Shown here piece after piece: positions 44,228 through 55,331 of a stretch of DNA of 64,000 nt; positions within the stretch are counted from its first letter, which is position 1; each line of letters starts with the position of its first letter. The stretch covers positions 620,001 to 684,000 of the forward strand of contig JASFAU010000004.1 in assembly GCA_039704465.1 (NCBI GenBank). Direction: 5' to 3'. Origin of the DNA: Plasmodiophora brassicae (Eukaryota; Endomyxa; Phytomyxea; Plasmodiophorida; Plasmodiophoridae). Position numbers and translations under genes: made by a program. The notes under the pieces were generated by a model. It did no database searches. It had not been told where the DNA came from and saw only the letters and a program-made list of their open reading frames with translations.

Positions 44228-46333
44228 TCAACGGCTACTTTTAGGGGCGTTGCGAGGCACCGTGCACAGGAGCGCGCTCAGCGTGCGACGCTTGCGTGAT
44301 GATCGTGCCCCTGACGCGCGCAGCATGTCGCGAGCCGCCTGCTGCCCCGCTTTGCTCGCGATTGTTAACGCTGTATGGCCTGACGATGTCGTGTGAGTCT
44401 CGTGGTGCCCGGCGGAGACGGAGAATCGCTCACCGTTGCGGTCGATTAGATTCTTGTCGGCTCCGGATTCGATCAGCAACGCCAGGGCGCCGAGTTGCCC
44501 GGTGCAGGCGGCGACCATCAACGCGGTGCGCTCCTGCGTTTGAGGACAGGTCACGCCACGGTAGTGTCTGGGGAAGAACACGCCTACTGATCCAGGTTCG
44601 CGTTCGTCAATCCACACGACGTTGCGTCGCAGTAGCTCCTGCATGATGTCGACGTAGCCGAGCTTAGCGGCAACATGTAAGGAGGTCCTATCTGGAATTG
44701 CATGATGATCTGACGTAATGACGTGATGTTAGGATAGCAAGCAGATAATAAGCCATTCGGGGGGCGAACGCACTCAGGAGATGGATCACCATCTGGGGCT
44801 GGCCGCGGCTGATCGCCCCGATCAATGCCGACGCGCCCTCCGCATCAACCTCATTGATCGACGCGCCATTTGCCAGCAGAATGTCCACGGTCGAAAACCG
44901 CTGACCCACGTGTCGGATAGCATTGGACACATCCCCAATGGAGCGCCGCACCTCATGTTCACACGCAATGTGCAGAACGGTCTGTCCCTTGGCCCGCGTC
45001 TTCCCGTTGACGTTTGCGCCGCATTTGACAAGTGCCTGCACGACCTGGTCGTGGCCCTGCGCGGCGGCCATCATCAGAGGCGTCATCGGGCATGTCTCGA
45101 TGTTCGGGTCCGCTCCGGCTTGGCATAGCGCTTCCACGCAGGGCAGATTGCCCCGGGTGCAAGCGTAATGCAGGCTTGACAGGCCGTCATCGTCAACCGC
45201 GTTCGGGTCGGCGCCGTACTCGACTACGATCGACGTCAGGTCCAGCGCACAACGTGGATCGTCGCTGGCCACGAACCTACGGCCCTAATAACGGCCGCCG
45301 CTTCATGGCGTTGGCTGTTTGCAGCATGATGCAACGCCGTCAACCTGCTGGACTTCTGGGCGGCATTCGGATCCGCGCCGGCCTCTAGGAGGTCCTGCAC
45401 GATGGCGACATGCGCTCGCGCAGCCGCCATCTGCAACGCGGTCATGTCATCGTTGTCGCTCACGTACTCGGTGGCCTGGCCGAACTCCAGGAGCAGTTTC
45501 TGAACCGGGCCGTGCGCCCTCCCCGACCAGGTCGCGCACGACTTTGACAACAGGTTGGGCGACCAGTTTGGATCACATCCATGCTCTGATCGCAACAGTC
45601 AGTTTTCAACGTGGGTGGGCATCGTTGGTTCGCTTGCCAGACCAAGCACGAATCGAAGCAATTGTAGGCGAGTTTCCACAGCAGACTGCGGCGCCTCGTC
45701 AAGGTCGGGTTGCATGAACACCGAGTCGTGCCAGTTAAACCGATGACGCAGCAGCGATATGATGTCCAGATGCCACGAAAGATCCGTTCTTTGCTGCATG
45801 TCGGTCACGATACTGTACAACGCGCGGCAATCGTCCTCAGACAGGAACAAGGTCCTCAGATTCTGTGCGGCACTTGTCAGTTCATGGTTTGCGTTCACGT
45901 CCCTGTCGGCCAGGACCCGGTATGCTAGAAGTTGGTGCGTCGACATGTCGCGCCGTTCGTGGGTGAACCGGTGTCCCAGGCGAACAAGGTGCGTCAGCCA
46001 GTCGGTGGCATCGTGGCGAGCGCAGAATCCTAACGCCAACTGGGCGTGCCTGTCGCCGACTTTGAACGTATGCAGGAGCGCCTCGACGAGCATCGCCCGG
46101 TAGCGCCCCGGGACGGTGTCCATGGCGCGTGTTAGCCGATACTGTTTGTACCTGGCGGCTCTGTGTCGTGCGACGCTCCCGATCAGAGCGCCCAGGCGCT
46201 GCGCTTTCGTGAGCCGCAGGCTACGAGATGTGCACAGCACTGATGAACAATCGCGAGGACCGAGAAATGACAGAAGCGGGGACAAGACATCAGCGGGGAC
46301 GGTGACCAGCGACGCGTTCGGCGCCGTCATCAC
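44228..46333 (-). CDS. F-box-like/ankyrin-repeat protein
   Basis: Four exons. The first (ATG 46333) begins ASLVTVPADVLSPLLSFLGP and SSVLCTSRSLRL, which fits an F-box helix pair. It continues with helical sequence to ETRLQLLRFVLGLA. Further exons supply ankyrin units: TALQMAAARAHVAIVQDLLE...ADPNA, LSSLHYACTRGNLPCVEALC, TPLMMAAAQGHDQVVQALVK, TVLHIACE, and the last exon ERTALMVAACTGQLGALALL and HTALTIASKAGQQAARDML. About seven repeats. Likely a substrate adaptor for SCF ubiquitin ligase, by domain logic only. Ends basic (SSRKRRTLSALL). Confidence 0.75.
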
Positions 46334-46412
46334 TGAAGACGACGAATGGCATCATGAGTCAAGAGCGGTGGCAGGGACGAGGCGCGTGTCCCTCTCAGAT
46401 ATGTCTACCCGT

Positions 46413-49142
46413 TTACTGGTTTTCGGTGGCTTCTGCCCAGGCAGCGCTGAACGCCGATGATGCGGAATCGTCCGACCTGTCGGCCCTGGACGCCCCGGAT
46501 GGGTTCGATCGTGGCGATAACTGCGACCGTTTCGATCCTGTGGACTGCAACGCCTTCAGGTGTAGGCGGAAGTTCACAATGCTTGAGTCGGTGCCGCCTG
46601 CATCATTGCCTGTCAGACCAGACGGGCGCTGCGTCAAGCTCCCTGGCGCAATGGTCTTACGGACAGCATTGAACATGGAATACCCTCGTGGCCTCGTTGT
46701 GTCTGCCGGCCCCGTGGGCGCTAGCGTTGATGTTCGGTCTGGCTGGCTTTGTGGTGCTGATGACTCTGGTTGACGTTGCGTCTGTGGCTGTTGCTGTGGC
46801 AGTTGCTGTTCGATGGGTTCCTGGTGGTCCTGCCTGTGTGACTGCGACTGCCTTCGTTGATGGCCAGATGGTTGCTGCTTCTGCGTCGGTTGCTTCCCCA
46901 ACAGCTGCTGCCTCTGCTGCTTCTGCTCTTGCAGGAGCTGATCTAACGTCTTCGGACCAGGTTGCTTCTGTTGCTGGACGTCAGCAGCCGGGGCATCCCT
47001 ATGCTTCCGTCGCGGAGCATCAGGCTTCGACTGTCGAGAAGCTCGGTTAGTCTGCTCGTGCAGCGTACTCGTGTTCTTGCTCAGGACGTTGGCTGTCGTG
47101 CCGAGATCTCTTGCCTTTGGCGAGGCCGGTAACGACGGCGATGTCGGTCTTCCCGGTGCATCGTCGTCGTTGACGATTTTCACAGCTGGTGTGTTGTCAT
47201 TCGCTTTCACGAGCATCACAGTTCGGGTCGTCCGCCGCACGGGTCGCCTGCTGTCGTCCTTCACCCGCGCCCGGTGCTCAGCCATCTCGGCCTGGGCCTG
47301 CATCAGCCGCTGCAGGAACGTGTTCGGCCCCCGCGCCTTCTTCTCCTTCTGCCGCAGGTACTCCATCAGGTCGTCCTCCTCCGTGTCCCGATACTTCAAC
47401 CGGCGTTCCTGCATGCGCGTCGCCTTCGCCTTCTCGAACTCCTCCTGGCGCCTCAGGAACTCCTCGATGTCAGCATCATGCAACCTCTTCGCCTGATCCG
47501 TATCCTGCTTCACGGGGGACTTTGGCGACCGCTCTCGCCGGGCTCTCAAATGCTCCAAGTCTCGAGGGTGCCCTCTTGGCGGTGAAGGCGTCCTCGTGGG
47601 CGTTGCCGATAGCGCAATGCGATACTTGCTGCGAGCGGCCAGCCTGGCCGATCGCGGTGCCACTTTGGGTGTGAACGCGTAACTCTCGTCGACCTCCGCC
47701 TTCAGTTTCCGCAGCGTCGCCTGCTTTCGCTCCAGAATGACCTGCTGCCTGGCCATGAAATCCAGGCCGACCTTCCGCATCAGCATCTCCGTCGTCTTCG
47801 TCAGCGGCGCCGTCGACTGTAACGCCAGCAGCGTCTTGTCCCGCCAGACCCGGATCTTCTCGTGCTTCAGCGCCAGCGACGTCTCCTGTCTCTGGATGAA
47901 CTGCTGCACCTGCTCGCGGTACAGCACATGACGCTCGTCGTCGTTGCCGTTCTGCTGTTCTTCCGCCTGTTTCTTCTTGGAGAACGGCGCGGGCCGAGCG
48001 AGGCGTTCGGACGCCTTCTGCTTGCAGTACTCCTGGACGGTCGGGAACTTCTTCCACGTCGACGTGATCTCGGGGCTGAATGACCACTCGTCGTCGACGT
48101 TGGTGACCTCGGGCTGATCGCGTCGTGCCGGGCGAAACGACTGGCGCGCGCGCTGGACAAGGACCCGGGAGTACTCGTTGATCTGCGGCTTGAACGTGCA
48201 CTCCTGCCATTCCTTCTCCTCGCGTTCGACCTGGGCTGCCTCGAACCGCAACCGGTTGCCCTGTCGGGTCGGGGCGGCGAACGCGACGATCGATTTCGAC
48301 TTCGTCGACAGGCGCGGCGTGAACGTGCATTCTGTCATGTCGGCCGCCAGGCGACGCTGGAGCGTCTCCTCGATCCGCTGCTGCTTCCGTGTCATCCACT
48401 GGAAGTGCCGCTCGACGAACGACGACGACCTGCGGTCACGGGCTGGTCGCGCGCTCTGCGATCGGGTCATTCGCTGTGCCTGACCCTGCTCCAGTTGCTT
48501 GCCCCGCCCCGTCTGGGACATCAGGTGCAAGGTCCGCTCCAGGAAGCTGTTCGACGGTTTCCGTCGTGCGGCAGGTCGTGCCTGTCTGGTTCGTTCGAGC
48601 TCGCGGCCGAGGTCGTCCGCCGCCGATTCCGGATCCGCCTCCTGGTCATGCTCGTCGAGGTACGCCGCCAAGTGGGCAGTGACGCCCCGCGTAATATCCT
48701 CGTCGTCAGCGTCAACCTGCCCGAGGCACTCGTCCAGGACCTGTTCGAGCTCGGATCGCTTATTCGCAGTGTGTTTCCTACGGGTGTCCCTGTCCTCGTC
48801 GTCTTGACCGAGGATGTCCCACATCTGCCGGTCGAACTGCTCAGGCTTTGACATCATGCTTTCCAGGTCCCGTTCGAAGGACACTCTCGACAACTGCGAT
48901 TCAGCGTCGTTGGTCGCGGACGCGGCTGGTTCCTGTCGCCACGCTTGCTCGAACTGGTCGACAGTGTCGGGGCGCCGTTCCGACGATCCCAACGAATCGT
49001 CACGAGTGCGAACGTTCCGCCGCGGGCGACCGCCGCCTGGACCCGTTTCCGATTCGACCGGGCGACTCTCCTGCAGCTCCCTGTCGAAGGCCTCGCTGAT
49101 GGCCGACGACCCCAGGTTGATCGAATCGCCGCCGTTCGACAT
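46413..49142 (-). CDS. 909-residue intronless protein with repeated F-x-P motifs
   Basis: One uninterrupted 909-codon frame from ATG 49142, unusual beside intron-rich neighbours. The middle has a repeated pattern: ECTFTPRLSTKSKSI, ECTFKPQINEYSRVL, EWSFSPEITSTWKKF and YAFTPKVAPRSARLA, of the (C/W/A)-(T/S)-F-x-P-x-(I/L/V) kind known from many protist cytoskeletal or flagellar-associated proteins. Long charged helices lie between (SLALKHEKIRVWRDKTLLAL, EEFEKAKATRMQERRLKY). A Gln-rich tail (about residues 720-830) follows. No enzyme domain. Function is unknown; microtubule association is only a guess. Confidence 0.7.
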   Translation of the reverse strand: MSNGGDSINLGSSAISEAFDRELQESRPVESETGPGGGRPRRNVRTRDDSLGSSERRPDTVDQFEQAWRQEPAASATNDAESQLSRVSFERDLESMMSKPEQFDRQMWDILGQDDEDRDTRRKHTANKRSELEQVLDECLGQVDADDEDITRGVTAHLAAYLDEHDQEADPESAADDLGRELERTRQARPAARRKPSNSFLERTLHLMSQTGRGKQLEQGQAQRMTRSQSARPARDRRSSSFVERHFQWMTRKQQRIEETLQRRLAADMTECTFTPRLSTKSKSIVAFAAPTRQGNRLRFEAAQVEREEKEWQECTFKPQINEYSRVLVQRARQSFRPARRDQPEVTNVDDEWSFSPEITSTWKKFPTVQEYCKQKASERLARPAPFSKKKQAEEQQNGNDDERHVLYREQVQQFIQRQETSLALKHEKIRVWRDKTLLALQSTAPLTKTTEMLMRKVGLDFMARQQVILERKQATLRKLKAEVDESYAFTPKVAPRSARLAARSKYRIALSATPTRTPSPPRGHPRDLEHLRARRERSPKSPVKQDTDQAKRLHDADIEEFLRRQEEFEKAKATRMQERRLKYRDTEEDDLMEYLRQKEKKARGPNTFLQRLMQAQAEMAEHRARVKDDSRRPVRRTTRTVMLVKANDNTPAVKIVNDDDAPGRPTSPSLPASPKARDLGTTANVLSKNTSTLHEQTNRASRQSKPDAPRRKHRDAPAADVQQQKQPGPKTLDQLLQEQKQQRQQLLGKQPTQKQQPSGHQRRQSQSHRQDHQEPIEQQLPQQQPQTQRQPESSAPQSQPDRTSTLAPTGPADTTRPRGYSMFNAVRKTIAPGSLTQRPSGLTGNDAGGTDSSIVNFRLHLKALQSTGSKRSQLSPRSNPSGASRADRSDDSASSAFSAAWAEATENQ

Positions 49143-49454
49143 CGGCGCCGCGCGGCCGACAATCGATAAGCGCGATCCCGCCCGACGTACCCTGCGCCGA
49201 TCGATTGTTTATATACACGACCGCCCAACGTCGACTGGTACATTGGCGCCCCCCTGGCCGTGCTGGCCCACGGTACCGTTTGTTTTCTTTTGCTGCACCA
49301 AGTGTCGAGACAGTGCCGGTGGCTGCAGGTGTGCGGCGCTGGTGTTTTGCTGCCAGCGGCGTCGCGCCGAGAAAGTCGCCGGGGTCGAGCAGCTGCTGCG
49401 CCCAGCCAGCGCCGTCATTTTGGTATTTGTGGGTCGGGGGCGGGTCGTTGGGCC

Positions 49455-50219
49455 ATGTGGACGCTGGTGGTGTCGTCGTCGGCGGCGAACGTCGGCGCCG
49501 AGCGCCGGTTCGACCCGTCGATGACGGTACGGGACCTGAAGGAGAAGCTGTGGCCGATCGTCGGGACGGCGCCGGCGCATCAGCAGTTGCAGGTCGGCGG
49601 GCGCCTGCTGACCGAGGCGGATGACTGCCTGGCGTTGCATGCCGTCCCTGGATTCGCGGATCGGGCGCATGTGAACGTTATCGATACGGACCCGTTCAAG
49701 AACGTTGCCGCTCTGCAGGCCTCAAATCAATCCGTCGAGAAGTACCGAATGGATGACGAGACGTACAGCCAGAGGAAAGGTGCGAGGCCGTTTCGTTAAT
49801 TGCCCGGTCGACAGCACTCAACGTTCGAAGCAGACACGTTTCGAAAGTTCAAGGAGTCGTTGAGGGCCGACGAGGGAAGCGTATTGTCACGCAACGAGGC
49901 GCAACGCGCCCAGGAACGGGAACGGCAGGAAGCTATCTCAAAAGACCTCCAGGTGTCATCTCGGTGTCAGCTGCATGGCCTTCGGGGCAGCATCGAGTAC
50001 GTTGGGCCAATGATGGGACGCACCGGGCCCTGGGTCGGTGTGAAACTCGACGAGCCGGCGTCCTCGGCTACGCTGAAAGCCACGGACGGGTCCGTCGCAG
50101 GACATCGATACTTCGATGCTCAACCTGGATACGGGGTGTTCGTTCGCCCGGACGAGGTTGAGCAGGGGAATTTCCCTGTGAAGGATCTGTTCGACGATGA
50201 TGAAGATGAAGAGATTTAA
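49455..50219 (+). CDS. TBCB: Tubulin-folding cofactor B (UBL + CAP-Gly)
   Basis: Chaperone acting with cofactor E on alpha-tubulin. Exon 1 (ATG 49455) is a ubiquitin-like domain: MWTLVVSSSAANVGAERRFD, VRDLKEKLWPIVG. Then MDDETYSQRKG and an intron GTGCGA...TCGACAG (about 49780-49814) lead to STFEADTFRKFKESLR. The CAP-Gly domain has GLRGSIEYVGPM, WVGVKLDEPA, DGSVAGHRYFDAQPGYGVFV. The C-terminal DDDEDEEI mimics the tubulin tail end as in other cofactor B proteins. The usual GKNDG is replaced by KATDGSV. Confidence 0.92.
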
Positions 50220-50329
50220 TGCTTCCGTGGTAGAAAGGCACAAATGACAGTTGCGGTAGGTTGACTCACACGCCAGTGTTGATTCACTGTCCTCTAACCA
50301 GCTGGGCAATCTGACGCCCTGGTTTCGCG

Positions 50330-50689
50330 ATGGTTAACGGCGCTGATATTGGCGATGTGTCCAATATGGACGGCCTTCGGCAAGCTCTTCGTTTGGTGAG
50401 CGCGATCGCTGACGATGACGATGAAGTTTTCGGTGCTTCGGAGGCGTATCGCCCAAAGGAGGTTTCCCGTATCAGGGCTGCAGTCGGCCTGACAGGTGGT
50501 ATTGCGGTTTCCAGCGCCCTGGCATTGGCGGGGGAGGCGTTAGTCGGCGAGACCCTCACCCTCGCTGCCTCGAGTGCCATCGGCGTCGCCACTGGTGGCG
50601 CCCTATTTGTTGGCGTTGCGGTGGCTGGCGGCATCGGATTCACCGCCTTGAGACGTTATCGAAATCTGAAGGGCGCTGCCGCCAAATGA
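50330..50689 (+). CDS. Small Gly/Ala-rich hydrophobic protein
   Basis: 119 residues, one exon. A charged N-terminus (ALRLVSAIADDDDEVFGAS) is followed by a long low-complexity hydrophobic region (AAVGLTGGIAVSSALALAGE and IGVATGGALFVGVAVAGGIG) with G-x-x-x-G spacing, probably a membrane hairpin, then a basic end RRYRNLKGAAAK. No family recognised. Confidence 0.5.
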   Translation: MVNGADIGDVSNMDGLRQALRLVSAIADDDDEVFGASEAYRPKEVSRIRAAVGLTGGIAVSSALALAGEALVGETLTLAASSAIGVATGGALFVGVAVAGGIGFTALRRYRNLKGAAAK

Positions 50690-50739
50690 ACGCCCGAGGT
50701 TTGTTTGCGTCTGCATTGAAATATAAACGACGGTGCATG

Positions 50740-51280
50740 TGCATCCCACTCAATGGTTAACGCTCTTCACAGTGGCACGAAAGGTCGGGTCCCGCCGTAT
50801 GGCACCTCCTCCTGCATCACGATCGTGATGCGGGACGTGTCAAACCAGCACCCGCGCAATGGTGCGGACGTGGTCAGTGATCGCCTCAGTGAGGATAGCG
50901 AGGCGCGTTACGGCGTCGTCGACCGTCAGGCACTTCTGGGCAGGGCACACCCCGTCCACGACGTATCGCTTGGGTTCGTGAGCCGATCCATTGACAGCGA
51001 CAGCATCTGGCGTCCTCGATGAACCATTCCCCGAACGCACTTGAGCGCCACGATCAGCCAGCACTGCGCCCTGCCAGCGTCGAACATCGTCGCTGACGAC
51101 TGCATGAGGCCAGGGAATCCACGGGTCCCATGATGAACCACACGCCGGTGCGCGGCACGAGACGCACAGTGTGCAACGTGTACAGTACCATCGCTCCGTG
51201 TGCCCATTTCCGGGGAGGCGTGTCACAGCAGCATCGCAGCGTGCGTCGCGCTCTATGTGTGTGACGCGCCGTGCAGGATC
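50740..51280 (-). other. Interval with unresolved - strand coding potential
   Basis: A - frame from about 51292 ends at 50840 with a protein-like segment GSAHEPKRYVVDGVCPAQKC and AVTRLAILTEAITDHVRTIA. Two other - frames in the same interval also look partly coding (WFIMGPVDSLAS, FDAGRAQCWLIVALK). They would need several frame changes to join. A perfect 18-bp palindrome (GCATCACGATCGTGATGC, 50814-50831) follows the stop. No family recognised. Confidence 0.3.
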
Positions 51281-52348
51281 ATGCCGTTCCAATTGTCGTT
51301 GCGAAGAGCAGCAGTACAGTCAGTGACGAGGTGCGATCCGGACGCACAGGGCGTCATTGGCACGTTGAGGCGCGACTACGTCGTCGACACGTCGCCAAGC
51401 ACCGCCGGCACCCCCGCCCCCACCACCGCCGTCAGCATGATCTCGTTAAACATGGTGCTGCCGCCAGCACCACCCGCCCTCCACTACCATCGCGCCCCTC
51501 CACAGCAACCAGTTTCAGCGCTGCCTGCCCCCGTCAAGGAACCGCCGGCAACATCGTACTCGATCGGGTCTCGGATCATCGCCGTCACCCCCGATGGTCG
51601 TCGTCGTCGTGGCGTGCTGCTGTCGATCCCGGAGCACCCGTCCACCTGGTTCTCCGTCCTGCTCGACGGCCCCGGCCACGAGATCGTGTCGCTGCGTCGT
51701 GGGGCCATCTTCCAGGCCAACGAGGCCGGCGTGTCCCGCAACTCGAACCCGGACTGGGTCGGCCAGCGCTGCGACATCCGTCACGGTCGCCATCGGGGGC
51801 AACAGGGCCTGATCGTCACGTACGCCGGGGACCGGTTCAGGATCATCGTCAGCGGGCGCGACAAGGCCATCGTCGTCCCCTGCGCCTACGTCGCCCTGTC
51901 CGGGTCCGTTATGCAACGCGGCAGGCACGGGGACACCATGGCGGGCACGCGCGTCCGGATCGTCGTCGGGCACCTCGCCGGGCAACAAGGCATCGTTCGA
52001 CATTCGATTCGTGGCCTGTACGCGGTGGGCCTCGTGGACGCCCGCGGCCACCTGGTCGTCGTCATGAAGAAGGGCGTCGACCTTCGCCGGCTGTCCGATG
52101 TCGTCGAGCAGGGCGCCGACCAGAACATGAAGACGGCGGCAGGGATCCTGCTGGGCATCATGGACAACACGCAGAGGCCGTGCAAGCGACCGCTCGACAA
52201 GGCGGGCGCTGTCGTCGTCGTCGTCGACGACAGCGCCGAATCGTGCGAGAACAGGGACGCCGGCGCCAACAGCCACCACCAGCACGTCGCCAAGCGGGCC
52301 AGCACGGGCGGCCTGGCGCGGGTCCCGTTCGGCACGAGATCAGATTAA
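51281..52348 (+). CDS. KOW-like repeat protein
   Basis: One exon. After a Pro-rich N-terminus there are repeated SH3-like/KOW units: IGSRIIAVTPDGRRRRGVLL, GQRCDIRHGRHRGQQGLIV, and GTRVRIVVGHLAGQQGIVRH, each with the basic-x-x-G-x-x-G core. The C-terminus is acidic then basic. KOW proteins usually bind RNA, ribosomes or transcription complexes (Spt5, for example). The start is uncertain: Met 51281 or a later Met at 51437. Confidence 0.5.
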   Translation: MPFQLSLRRAAVQSVTRCDPDAQGVIGTLRRDYVVDTSPSTAGTPAPTTAVSMISLNMVLPPAPPALHYHRAPPQQPVSALPAPVKEPPATSYSIGSRIIAVTPDGRRRRGVLLSIPEHPSTWFSVLLDGPGHEIVSLRRGAIFQANEAGVSRNSNPDWVGQRCDIRHGRHRGQQGLIVTYAGDRFRIIVSGRDKAIVVPCAYVALSGSVMQRGRHGDTMAGTRVRIVVGHLAGQQGIVRHSIRGLYAVGLVDARGHLVVVMKKGVDLRRLSDVVEQGADQNMKTAAGILLGIMDNTQRPCKRPLDKAGAVVVVVDDSAESCENRDAGANSHHQHVAKRASTGGLARVPFGTRSD

Positions 52349-52413
52349 CAGGCCGACGCCAACCACCTACCAATGAACGCCCGCCCCCATGCACCTGCGT
52401 CTGCGCCCGTTTA

Positions 52414-55331
52414 TCAGATGATATCAGCCGGTTCTGCAGGGTGGTCGGCGACGGCGGCGGGCGCGGCCGACGGTTCGTCGACGTTGATGACGGCGATGTG
52501 CGGTTTGGCGTTGGTTCGGATGGCGGGCACCGCCGCCGCTGGCTTCCGTTTCCGGGAGCAGCCCTCGATCCAGCCCTGCACGACGAAGATGAAGCAGAAG
52601 AACAGCTTGAACATGTTGATGCCGAAGAAGACGAGGTAGGTCGCCAGCAGGTATCCGTTCTTCGAGACGTTCATCTGCGAGATCAGCTCGTAGAACAGGG
52701 CGTTGGACGCCAACCACCCTGGACGGTGTATCAGACGCGCCCGGCGAACGACGACGCCCGGCCTGGTACGTACCAATGACCATGTTGGAGCGGAACGTCC
52801 TGAATTTGGCGTCGACGGCCTCCAGCGTCTCCTTCCGTTTGGCGATCTGCTCGGCCTGCGCCTCCTTCTGTTTCCGGTTGGCACTCTCGCCGAGGTCGCT
52901 GTTCTCGAGGCCCTTGGTGCCCCACGAGATGTCGTGGATGTTGCAGTAGGAGTAGATCGGGAACCCGATCAGGAACGTGGGCAGCAGGAAGAAGTACTGG
53001 AGGATGCTGACGGACACGGCGAACACCTGCCCGTGCAACACCCCAGCGGCGAAGTACACGGCCACGCTGCCTGCGACACGACGCGCGTCAACACCACACA
53101 CATACAGAGGGAAGCCGAGCAGGCGACCCACATATGGAGGCGATGACCGCCAGCAGGTTGGCGAAATCCCCGTTGAGGTTGGCATGGACCAGCAGGTTGG
53201 CATTGATGCCCAGGACGTACATGAAGAACACGCCGTAGCCGAACGCACAGAAGTAGTAGACCATGGGCAACTCGTCGGGTCGATTCCCCAGGCCGGCAAC
53301 GCACTGGACCAGCGTCAGCGTGAGGAACAGGGCCCTGAAGATCTGCGAGGCCAGGTCGTCGCTGCTGCCGGTGGTGGAGGAGCCGGTGACGCCCGCGTTG
53401 CTCAGCGTGGCCTGAACGGCGAACTCGAACATGAGGTAGAACGTGGCCAGCAGGAACCATTGCAGGAAGATGTTGATGCCGTAGAATGCGAATTGCAGGC
53501 CGACGAACGCCTTCCGCCACCGGGGGTGCACCGAATTGTTGACGAACGATGGGAAGTTGGCGAGGGCGTACACCATGGCGAACAGCGACCCGTTCAACCA
53601 GCGACGACGCTGCTTGATCAGGTCGACTAGGGATTCGGGCACATCGGTGGCCGCCTTGGAGTCCTTCACGTACCGCAGCGTCCACTGGTGGCCCTTCTCG
53701 GCCAGCACCTCGAAACACAGGATACGGTCTTCGGCCAGGTACATGTTGCCCTTGAAAGGGGCTGCGGACGGCACGTCAGCGCACGAGTGCACGAACCAGA
53801 GAGCGAGCGAGAGGCGTACAGATGGAGTTGATGTCGCTGCTGATCTGCTTGAAGTACTGGTTCAGGGGTTCGCCCTCGATCGCCTCGTACCGGTAGGCGC
53901 TGAAGGCCCCGGGCAGGACGCTGATGAACCCGAACACGCTCTCCATGGACTTGTCCAGGATGGTGGCCAGCTTGTACTCGAACTGCTGGGCGGCGACGAA
54001 CGGGTTGATGCTGGCCGTCGTCCGGGTCGTGATCTCGCCGCAGCACCCGCCAATCATCGGGTCGCGCTCCATCGCGTCGAACAGCTTCAGGATGGCGGTC
54101 GCCTCCGGTTTCGTGCCGACGTCCACCATGAAGCAGTACTTGGGGCGCAGCTGGGCGGAGAACGCGTTGAAGAACCAGTGGTGCGAGTCGAGCTTGCCCC
54201 GGTTGTGCTCCTTCAGCGCGAAGATCGTCTGCAACGGCTTCTCTTCTCGGTTGACGAAATCGCCCGGCATCTTCAGCGTCGACTCAAACAGGTGCTGTAC
54301 GACACAGCCATGGGCGGAGGCCATTCGGAGCGACACGCGACGCTCGCCGCGCTTACCAGCTTGATGTGCGGGCTCTTGTCCAGAGCGCTGTGCATCATGT
54401 TGGAGTCGAAGATCTTGTTCTCCTCGAGATAGTCCAGCGACGCCTTCGACGACTTGTGGCGCCCGTCGGCCACGATGCAGACGCAGATGTTCTGCCACGC
54501 GTCCTGCCCGTACGCCTCGTTGAACGTGTCCAGGTTGCGCATGATGCCCTTCAGCGTGCGCTTCAACTCGTCGACGTCCTCGTTGTACATCGTCACGACG
54601 ATGAACACGGTGATCGTGCGCTCCTTGAGGATCTCGCGCAGCGAGTACTTGGACCCGAACTGGTTCGCGTCGCACTCGACGGGCGTGTACCTGCGGGAGC
54701 GACGTGTGAGACGCCAGGCCGACGTGGTTCGACCAGCAGGTGGGCGTACCTCATGCCGAACTCGCTGCTCTTCTCGCTGCTGTCGACGTCGTCGGGTGGC
54801 AGGACGTCATGGTGCGACATGAACTGGTAGTGCTGATCGGGAGCGGACCGGGCCGACGTGTACGAGTAGACGGACGGCGGGTGGTACCCGGACGCGGATC
54901 CCGACTTCATGCCCGACGCCGAGAACGCCTTGACGCTGGCCGCATAGCTGGCCGCGCCCGACTTGATGGCCGGAAGGGGCACGACGCGCGGCCGGGCAAC
55001 GCCCCGAACCGGAACGGGGCTGTCGATCGACGCCGACTGGGCGTCATCGTTCTCGTACGAGGTCGACGGCGACGCCGGCCCCGTTGACGTATCCGCCGAG
55101 CTTGTCGAGCGGTTCCGTCGTCGACGTGGGACCGGTGGCGACGTGTCCGCCCCGCGCTGCTGGTCGAGGTCGCCCTGTCGTGGCGGTCGCACCTCGATGA
55201 CTGGCCTAGGAGCGGCCCTACAGGAACGAACCGGTCAGCGTTGCGCTCGACGCGCGCTGTCACGCCACGTCTGACCTGGTCTGGCGAACGGCGTTGACCC
55301 GAAAGTCGTTGTCGTCGTCCGAGTCGGACAT
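52414..55331 (-). CDS. CHS: Chitin synthase
   Basis: Membrane GT2 enzyme polymerising N-acetylglucosamine from UDP-GlcNAc. ATG 55331 starts [19 protein letters not shown]. An intron (GTCAGA...CTGTAG) leads to a Ser/Pro-rich N-terminal region (about 170 residues). Catalytic exons give [50 protein letters not shown] (DxG), then AEDRILCFE and the product-binding [17 protein letters not shown] segments follow ([58 protein letters not shown]). The late DISWGTKG motif is present. Seven or more exons. The class within division 1 was not determined. Confidence 0.93.

Noticed and set aside
47476..48399. A 307-residue - strand frame
   Set aside because: Frame-shifted shadow of the 909-residue intronless gene on the same strand.
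51271..52779. A 502-residue + strand open frame full of Arg/Pro/His
   Set aside because: Shifted frame of the KOW-like gene running on antisense to the chitin synthase 3' end. The composition is a GC-rich artefact.
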